A program made the translations under genes and the position numbers. Below, piece after piece: positions 58,909 through 64,000 of a stretch of DNA of 64,000 nt. This DNA is from Oligoflexia bacterium (GTDB lineage Bacteria; Bdellovibrionota; UBA1018; CAIMNF01), in assembly GCA_903831745.1 (NCBI GenBank), contig CAIKYX010000129.1, positions 1 to 64,000 on the forward strand, given 5' to 3'. Under the pieces are notes generated by a model. The model ran no database searches. It saw only the letters and a program-made list of their open reading frames with translations, and had not been told where the DNA came from. Positions within the stretch are counted from its first letter, which is position 1; every line of letters starts with the position of its first letter.

Positions 58909-59463
58909 CTAAACCGTCATGATCTCTTTTTCTTTACCAGCGATGATCTTGTCGACTTCAGCGACTTTATCGTCTGTTTTCTTCTGAACTTGTTCTTGAA
59001 ACTTTTTGGATTCGTCGGCAGAAATCTCTTTGTCTTTTTCTTGTTTCTTTACGACTTCGTTCGCATCACGACGTTGATTGCGCAAAATGATCTTGGACTC
59101 TTCGCCCATTTTTTTGATCATTTTAACCATTTCCTTACGGCGATCTTCGGTCAGAGGCGGCATGGTGATACGAATGACCTTACCGTCGTTTTGTGGAGTA
59201 AAACCCACGTTTGCCTCTAAAATGGCTTTCTCGATCGGTCCGAGCATCGCAGGCTCCCACGCTACGATTTGAATCGTGCGCGCATCGGGAGTCGTCAGAT
59301 TTGCCACCTGGGTGATCGGTGTCTTGGATCCGTAGTAATCGACCTGAACATGATCGATCAGAGCAGTCGAAGCACGTCCGGTTCTGACTTTCAGTAAATC
59401 CTTTTGAAGAGCCTGAATGCTCTTTTCCATTAGCGGGGTAAGATCTTTAAATGCATCAGCCAT
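58909..59463 (-). CDS. frr: Ribosome recycling factor
   Basis: 184 residues with AGGAGAACAGT before the ATG. Conserved segments: RTGRASTALIDHVQVDYYG, PLTEDRRKEMVKMIKKMGEE and LRNQRRDANE. Splits post-termination ribosomes with EF-G. A short inverted repeat GACACC-CGA-GGTGTC (59484-59498) lies between it and pyrH. Confidence 0.97.
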   Translation of the reverse strand: MADAFKDLTPLMEKSIQALQKDLLKVRTGRASTALIDHVQVDYYGSKTPITQVANLTTPDARTIQIVAWEPAMLGPIEKAILEANVGFTPQNDGKVIRITMPPLTEDRRKEMVKMIKKMGEESKIILRNQRRDANEVVKKQEKDKEISADESKKFQEQVQKKTDDKVAEVDKIIAGKEKEIMTV

Positions 59464-59501
59464 ACTGTTCTCCTGACATTTACGACACCCGAGGTGTCTG
59501 G

Positions 59502-60218
59502 TTAAACATGCACCATCGTGCCAATCGGTTCGCCTTGTATTACTCTCGCCATAGAACCCCGTTCACGCAAATTAAATACGATGATCGGAAGCTTGTTATC
59601 CATACAAAGTGAAATGGCGGTAGTATCCATGACCTTTAATCCCTTTTGAATCACTTCCATATAAGAAATCTCATCAAATCGGGTGGCCGTTTTATCAATT
59701 TTTGGATCAGCAGTGTATACGCCGTCGACGCTAGTCGCCTTCAGCAACACTTGGCAATTCATCTCGACCGCGCGAAGTGCCGCCGTTGTGTCAGTGGTAA
59801 AATAAGGACTACCTACACCGGCAGCAAAAATGACGACTCGACCCTTTTCAAGGTGGCGAACCGCTTTTCGGCGGATGTAAGGCTCGGCCAATGCGCGCAT
59901 TTCGATAGCGGATTGAACGCGAGTATAAACATTCTTGCGCTCGAGTGAATCCTGAAGCGCCAAACAATTCAAAACGGTGGCAAGCATGCCCATGTAATCA
60001 GCAGAAGCGCGATCCATGCCTTTGACTGCACCTTTTACGCCACGAAAAATATTACCGCCACCCACGACAATGGCAATCTCTACGCCCGAATCACGAATCG
60101 CCTTGATTTCGTTGGCGATGATATCGAGCACATCATTATCGATACCGAAACCTGCGTCGCCGGCAAGGGCTTCACCCGAAATTTTCAGCAATACTCTTTT
60201 GAAGGGCTCACGTTTCAT
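59502..60218 (-). CDS. pyrH: UMP kinase
   Basis: 238 residues. [51 protein letters not shown] and GTGSP-equivalent [18 protein letters not shown] mark the bacterial UMP kinase of the amino-acid-kinase fold. Phosphorylates UMP to UDP; in other bacteria it is GTP-activated and UTP-inhibited. First gene of the pyrH-to-tig operon, after the tsf terminator. Confidence 0.97.
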   Translation of the reverse strand: MKREPFKRVLLKISGEALAGDAGFGIDNDVLDIIANEIKAIRDSGVEIAIVVGGGNIFRGVKGAVKGMDRASADYMGMLATVLNCLALQDSLERKNVYTRVQSAIEMRALAEPYIRRKAVRHLEKGRVVIFAAGVGSPYFTTDTTAALRAVEMNCQVLLKATSVDGVYTADPKIDKTATRFDEISYMEVIQKGLKVMDTTAISLCMDNKLPIIVFNLRERGSMARVIQGEPIGTMVHV

Positions 60219-60250
60219 GATTTATACCTTTGATGTCGTTACGTTTGTGG

Positions 60251-60286
60251 CAAAAAAAACAAGGGGGTCTTGAACCAAGACCCCCT
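60251..60286 (-). terminator. Rho-independent terminator between tsf and pyrH
   Basis: Minus strand: AGGGGGTCTT, 5-nt loop, AAGACCCCCT, then TG and eight T's. A very strong terminator located 9 bp after the tsf stop codon. It separates rpsB-tsf from pyrH onward, so pyrH needs its own promoter or read-through. Confidence 0.9.
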
Positions 60287-60294
60287 CGAGCTTC

Positions 60295-61206
60295 TTAATG
60301 TTGGGTTTCTTCGGCAACGACTTCTACGCCTTCACCGAGAACAAAACGGGTAAAACGAGTGATGGTCACTGTTTCGCCGATCGCCTTTGAAATATCACTG
60401 GCAAGGGCTTCGACCGTTTTCTTGTCGTCTTTGATGAACTTCTGTTTGTTCAAACAGGTTTCTTCATAATATTTATTGATCTTGCCTGTCGCGATTTTTT
60501 CGAGAACATCGGCAGGTTTGTTTTGACCTTGAAGTTGGGCCAGAGCAATTTCTTTCTCTTTTGCAACTACATCGGCCGGTACATCGCTCGGATGGCAGTA
60601 CAACGGACTTGCCGCGGCTACGTGCATGGCCAAATCACGAAGGAAACCAGCGAATGGCTCCTGAGTGGCTTTTGCCGCAGTTGGAAGAGTTGCCTCAACC
60701 AACACGCCGACTTTACCACCCATGTGAATATAGCTCTTTGACTCTTTACCAGCAGTCAGCGGGTAACGAGCAAAGCGACGAACATTGATGTTCTCGCCGA
60801 GGATCGCAATATTCTCTTTCACGAAATCTTCAACGGTCTTTGACGAATCGTTGATGTATTTCTGTGCGAGCATCGCAGTTGGATTCTCTGGATTTGCTTT
60901 GGCAATGTGTTCTGCAATATGAGTGACGAACTTGGTGAAGTTTTCTGTTTTCGCCACGAAATCGGTCTCGCAGTTTACTTCAACGAGTACAGCGGCTTTG
61001 TTCGCAGTATCCATCAAAGAGAAAACAGTTCCTTCTTTTGCAGTTCTTCCGGCTTTTTTAGAAGCAGATGCAATACCTTTTTTACGGAGGTATTCGATCG
61101 CTTTTTCGAAATCGCCTGAATTTTCGGTCAACGCTTTTTTGCAATCCATCATGCCCGCACCGGTGCGCTCACGAAGTTTTGCTACTTGATCAGCTGTAAT
61201 CTGCAT
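60295..61206 (-). CDS. tsf: Translation elongation factor Ts
   Basis: 303 residues with GGGAG before ATG. VAKLRERTGAGMMDCKKALTE is the hallmark, followed by a KAIEYLRKKGI segment, VEVNCETDFVAK and HVAAASPLYC. Nucleotide exchange factor for EF-Tu. The standard partner of rpsB (3-bp gap). Length is typical. Confidence 0.97.
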   Translation of the reverse strand: MQITADQVAKLRERTGAGMMDCKKALTENSGDFEKAIEYLRKKGIASASKKAGRTAKEGTVFSLMDTANKAAVLVEVNCETDFVAKTENFTKFVTHIAEHIAKANPENPTAMLAQKYINDSSKTVEDFVKENIAILGENINVRRFARYPLTAGKESKSYIHMGGKVGVLVEATLPTAAKATQEPFAGFLRDLAMHVAAASPLYCHPSDVPADVVAKEKEIALAQLQGQNKPADVLEKIATGKINKYYEETCLNKQKFIKDDKKTVEALASDISKAIGETVTITRFTRFVLGEGVEVVAEETQH

Positions 61207-61209
61207 AGA

Positions 61210-62112
61210 TTAAACTCCCTTAGCCGCTTTAGCGGTCGCAGCAGCTGCAGTGGCAGCAGCTTCTTTAGTAGCTTCGTCTTCAACCACTGGCTCTTGGTCC
61301 ATGGCTTCGAGATCAGCAGCATCTACACCCTTAAGATCGATGTCGCCTTCGAAACGAGATACTTTCTTCTCGCCAGAATCGTCGTCTTTATCATTCATTT
61401 GGGTGCCAGAAGCGCGAAGTTTTTCTTGGAACGCCTGAGTTCCTTCGAGACATGCATCTGCAATCAATTTTGCAAACAAGCTGACGCTGCGGAATGCATC
61501 GTCGTTTCCTGGAATGACATAATCGATTCCGGTTGGATCGCAGTTGGTATCTACGACAGCAACAGTTGGGATGTGCAAACGTTGCGCTTCTTTGATGGCA
61601 ATGTGTTCTTTAGAAGTATCGATGATGAAGATTGCGCCTGGCAATTTCTTCATATCTTGAATTCCGCCGAGCGCCTTGCGGAGCTTGCCCAATTCGCGAT
61701 CGAAACCGCTTTGTTCTTTTTTAGTGTAATCGTTCCACTGGTCAGTGATTTTCAAAGACTCGAGTTTTTTCAAACGATCGATTGAAGCTTTAACGGTTTG
61801 AAAATTGGTGAGCATGCCGCCCAACCAACGCTCGGTCACATAGTACATGCCAGAACGTTCAGCTTCTTTTTGAACGACTTCTTTGGCTTGTTTCTTGGTA
61901 CCGACGAAAATAACTTTCTTGCCTTCAGCAGTAATGCTGCGGATGAAGTCACACGCAGTTTTTGCGCGATCTACGGTTTGCTGAAGATCAACGATATAAA
62001 TACCGTTTCTTGCACCGTATACGTAGGTTTTCATTTTTGGGTTCCAGTGATTTGTCTGGTGACCGTAATGGACGCCCGCTTCGAGCATCTCTTTCATGGA
62101 TATAGTAGGCAT
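61210..62112 (-). CDS. rpsB: Ribosomal protein S2
   Basis: 300 residues with AGAAGGAAAT before ATG. MLEAGVHYGHQTNHWNPKMKTYVYGARNGIYIVDL and later LPGAIFIIDTSKEHIAIKEAQRLHIP plus TNCDPTGIDYVIPGNDDAFRS are diagnostic. Longer than E. coli S2 (241) because of an acidic, then Ala-rich C-terminal tail (DDSGEKKVSRFEGDID ... AAATAAAATAKAA), which is common in some proteobacteria. First gene of rpsB-tsf, with a long leader upstream. Confidence 0.97.
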   Translation of the reverse strand: MPTISMKEMLEAGVHYGHQTNHWNPKMKTYVYGARNGIYIVDLQQTVDRAKTACDFIRSITAEGKKVIFVGTKKQAKEVVQKEAERSGMYYVTERWLGGMLTNFQTVKASIDRLKKLESLKITDQWNDYTKKEQSGFDRELGKLRKALGGIQDMKKLPGAIFIIDTSKEHIAIKEAQRLHIPTVAVVDTNCDPTGIDYVIPGNDDAFRSVSLFAKLIADACLEGTQAFQEKLRASGTQMNDKDDDSGEKKVSRFEGDIDLKGVDAADLEAMDQEPVVEDEATKEAAATAAAATAKAAKGV

Positions 62113-62301
62113 TTGATTTCCTTCTGGTGACTGAGCACCTGAAGCGGGAACTTAGAGATCAGATTGAATTTGAACAGTCTGAAGCTGGAAGGCCCGCGGT
62201 TATTCCTCCACTTCCAAAATCCGTTGGCTAGTCCAGCACAACCCTGGTTGTGCCTCCTCACCCACGAACACCACGTTAATGCGGAAGTGTGTGTTTTGTT
62301 T
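62113..62301 (-). promoter_or_regulatory. Long 5' leader of rpsB
   Basis: About 190 nt between the inferred transcription start and ATG. It contains GCACAACC-CT-GGTTGTGC (62236-62253) and GGAGG-like segments. S2 is known to autoregulate rpsB-tsf through its leader in several bacteria, so this region may hold such a structure. I did not recognise a specific published motif. Confidence 0.35.
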
Positions 62302-62307
62302 CATAAT

Positions 62308-62336
62308 TTAATAGCGCAAAACCCGAGTTTAGGCAA
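62308..62336 (-). promoter_or_regulatory. Candidate promoter of rpsB-tsf
   Basis: Minus strand: TTGCCT, 17-bp spacer, TATTAA; 4 of 6 matches in each box. It lies about 195 bp upstream of rpsB and 12 bp from the divergent DUF167 start. Confidence 0.45.
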
Positions 62337-62347
62337 ATGTTATTTTA

Positions 62348-62689
62348 ATGAGAACGACTTCCGTTGAGTGGATGAAAGAGCACGAAATAAAAGGAGAAAA
62401 GGGCGTTCTTTTGCTGATTTACGTGCAACCTGGGGCATCAAAAACCGCCATCAAAGACGTCTATGCATCCACCCCGCCTCGCCTAAAAATCGCAATTCAG
62501 GCTCCACCCGTCGATGGAGCAGCCAACGAAGCGGTGATCGCCTTTTTAGCAAAGCAGTTTAAAATCCCTAAAGCTCGAGTACATCTGCTCAGCGGCGAAA
62601 CCTCGCGCCAGAAAAACGTGTGGCTGTCGGGCGTAATTCTTACTCAGGCGACAGAAACTTTGGCGCCACTCTTAACCCGCCTCGGCTGA
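62348..62689 (+). CDS. DUF167 / YggU family protein
   Basis: 113 residues. LLIYVQPGASKTAIKDVYASTPPRLKIAIQAPPVDGAANEAVIAFLAKQF, quoted as IYVQPGASK, APPVDGAAN and FLAKQF, is the DUF167 core. A preceding W (VEWMKEH) also fits the family, so I keep the 62348 start over the ATG at 62372. A small beta/alpha protein of unknown function. It overlaps the convergent EamA gene by 46 bp. No clear Shine-Dalgarno. Confidence 0.85.
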   Translation: MRTTSVEWMKEHEIKGEKGVLLLIYVQPGASKTAIKDVYASTPPRLKIAIQAPPVDGAANEAVIAFLAKQFKIPKARVHLLSGETSRQKNVWLSGVILTQATETLAPLLTRLG

Positions 62690-63561
62690 TAAAGACAGAG
62701 TGCGGTCGAAACCAAAATCAAGCCCGCTCCTCCAAACATTCCGGCAGTAACCGGCTCACTTAAAAACAGGTATCCCCAGAGCATTCCGAAAAGCGGCATA
62801 AAAAATGTCGCCATCGAAGCGCGGAAAGCACCGATCTCCTGAATGAGTTGATAAAAAATAACAAAGGCAAATCCACTTCCGAAGATTCCAAGGCCGAGCA
62901 AACAAAAAATTACGGTTTGCATCGAGTGCTGCGGAACCGCAGGCGGCACGAAACCGATCCACGAATAAATGACGAGAGGCAAGAGAACGAGCGAGCCCAT
63001 GAACCCACCCCCTGCGGTCAGTTCGAGCGGATTAATATGCGGAGCCCAGCGTTTGACATAAACCGAACCAAAACCGTAACTCGCAGCAGCCGCAAGACTG
63101 ACCAGGAGAGCAACCACAATTGCCATAGAAAACTCATGAATGGAGCCAAATTGAGACAATAACGCCACTCCACCCAAACCCAGTACCAACGCAAAAATCT
63201 TGCGAAGCCCAAGTGGCTCGTTGAGCAGCCATACCGAGAACATCAAAATGAAAGCAGGCACGGTGCCGTTAATGATCGAAAGATAAGCTGCGGGCAAATG
63301 AACTGCTCCCACCGCCAGAAACAATTGCGGAAGGGCAAAGTTAAAAAAACCTGCTAAAAAATAATGACGACCATGCGCCGAAAAGTTTAATTTCTTGCTT
63401 CGAGTTCTCAGAAGAAGAGAAAGAAAGACTCCCGAGATGAAAATGCGCATGAAAGCCGAAATACTTGGGCCGATCTCGGGCACGGTAACCCGGATCATCG
63501 AGTGCGAACCACCCCAAGTAGCACCCACGGCTACGACTTTAAGAAATTGAAACAAACTCAT
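62644..63561 (-). CDS. EamA/DMT-superfamily transporter
   Basis: 305 residues with ten helices in two EamA repeats (VGATWGGSHSMIRV near the start; AASYGFGSVYVKRWAP at the second half) and the MPLFGMLWGYLFLSEPV motif. Likely exports a small metabolite or amino acid; substrate unknown. GGAGAG before ATG. Convergent with DUF167, overlapping 46 bp. Confidence 0.88.
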   Translation of the reverse strand: MSLFQFLKVVAVGATWGGSHSMIRVTVPEIGPSISAFMRIFISGVFLSLLLRTRSKKLNFSAHGRHYFLAGFFNFALPQLFLAVGAVHLPAAYLSIINGTVPAFILMFSVWLLNEPLGLRKIFALVLGLGGVALLSQFGSIHEFSMAIVVALLVSLAAAASYGFGSVYVKRWAPHINPLELTAGGGFMGSLVLLPLVIYSWIGFVPPAVPQHSMQTVIFCLLGLGIFGSGFAFVIFYQLIQEIGAFRASMATFFMPLFGMLWGYLFLSEPVTAGMFGGAGLILVSTALCLYQPRRVKSGAKVSVA

Positions 63562-63623
63562 GAACTCTCCGCACCCGATCTCTTCGATTGAATCTTTGCC
63601 CTAGATATGAAAGGATTTTTGCT

Positions 63624-64000
63624 ATGAAACAACTTATCATTATACTTGCCTTGTTTACACTGAATACTGTTGTATTCGCGACCGCGTTTGCCCAAGATCA
63701 GGCCACCACCCCACACAAAAAGCCTGCGAAGAAAAAGGCCGTCACCAAAGCACCTCCACCCCCACCAACGGTCGAAGTCGAACATGAATCGACCTCAACA
63801 TCGCCACTCAAGATGTCAGCAGGATTTTCTATCGGTGTATTGAACTCGGCATTTGCACTGGGCCCAAGCTTTAAGATCGAACTTCCTAAAACCATCGACG
63901 GAAATCATTTCAGATTTGGCGGCGAAACCGGTTTTTATTATGTCAGTAAAAACGGCGTGCATGGTTTTGCGATTCCACTGATGGCAACCGGCACTTACCT
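63624..64000 (+). CDS. Exported outer-membrane beta-barrel-like protein (3' end outside window)
   Basis: Not in the ORF track because it runs off the window. ATG at 63624 follows AAAGGA. Signal peptide QLIIILALFTLNTVVFATAFA, then a Lys/Pro-rich linker (KKPAKKKAVTKAPPPPP), then alternating strands (KMSAGFSIGVLNSAFALGPSF, FRFGGETGFYYV) typical of a small barrel. The Lys/Pro linker could interact with peptidoglycan. Only 125 residues are visible. Confidence 0.6.
   Translation, partial: MKQLIIILALFTLNTVVFATAFAQDQATTPHKKPAKKKAVTKAPPPPPTVEVEHESTSTSPLKMSAGFSIGVLNSAFALGPSFKIELPKTIDGNHFRFGGETGFYYVSKNGVHGFAIPLMATGTY

Noticed and set aside
59484-59498. GACACC-CGA-GGTGTC between pyrH and frr as terminator
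   Set aside because: Short stem with no T-tract; the genes are normally co-transcribed.
62200-62304. 34-codon ORF in the rpsB leader (minus strand)
   Set aside because: Its ATG lies upstream of the transcription start expected from the candidate promoter, and no Shine-Dalgarno precedes it. Not excluded if the true start is further upstream.

Overview
The window reads as about 64 kb of chromosome from a Gram-negative bacterium with an outer membrane. It encodes an MsbA-like exporter, a heptose-bisphosphate phosphatase (GmhB), RseP, CdsA, UppS and several predicted outer-membrane beta-barrels. Isoprenoid supply looks mevalonate-type: a class II HMG-CoA reductase and a type 2 IPP isomerase lie next to a polyprenyl synthase, and dxr is absent from its usual place between frr and uppS. 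This is unusual for a Gram-negative and fits a Bdellovibrionota/Oligoflexia-like or other deep-branching proteobacterial lineage. That placement is inference, because no rRNA gene is present. I saw no tRNA, rRNA, transposase, phage gene or CRISPR array.

Layout. 1-6.3 kb: hydrolase fragment, small secreted protein, sodC, TIGR02757-family gene, membrane protein, dus, lytic transglycosylase, recO, gmhB. 6.3-13.1 kb: msbA-like gene, mvaA, fni, polyprenyl synthase, an exported protein and a thioredoxin/DipZ-like protein. 13-19.6 kb: yajQ-rimO-queG operon, a secreted protein made of four 38-residue Cys repeats, a C92-type peptidase, yhaM plus an HD hydrolase, ygfZ. 19.6-22.6 kb: a 997-residue secreted HExxH protease with propeller-like repeats and a barrel-like C-terminus.

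22.6-30.7 kb: the most unusual locus. Three tandem, paralogous, very large secreted Cys-rich proteins with Thr-Gly repeat linkers are joined in one operon with a DUF2752 membrane protein, divergent from a sigma-54 activator. 32.3-39.6 kb: a Lys/Ala-rich histone-tail-like protein, four large polytopic GT-C/DUF6311-type membrane proteins, and a methyltransferase split by a one-base frameshift. 39.6-43.2 kb: an exported protein translationally coupled to an ABC transporter with two ABC-2 permeases. 43.2-45.8 kb: a parAB operon preceded by three copies of an 18-bp GC-rich palindrome (one inside a 32-bp perfect palindrome) and three 33-34-bp direct repeats, and followed by a 28-bp-stem hairpin terminator. 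45.8-49.5 kb: a PAS histidine kinase and a class 3 lipase.

49.6-62.3 kb (minus strand): rpsB-tsf, a strong terminator, then pyrH-frr-uppS-cdsA-rseP-tsaB-pssA-(CFI-box barrel protein)-truA-tig and another terminator. The window ends with a DUF167 protein, an EamA transporter and a partial barrel-like protein.

A recurring feature is that many first-in-operon genes lack a Shine-Dalgarno sequence. Instead they have a sigma-70-like -10 box only 6-8 nt before the start codon, sometimes with a good -35, which suggests frequent leaderless transcripts. This changed several start choices relative to the longest ORF.
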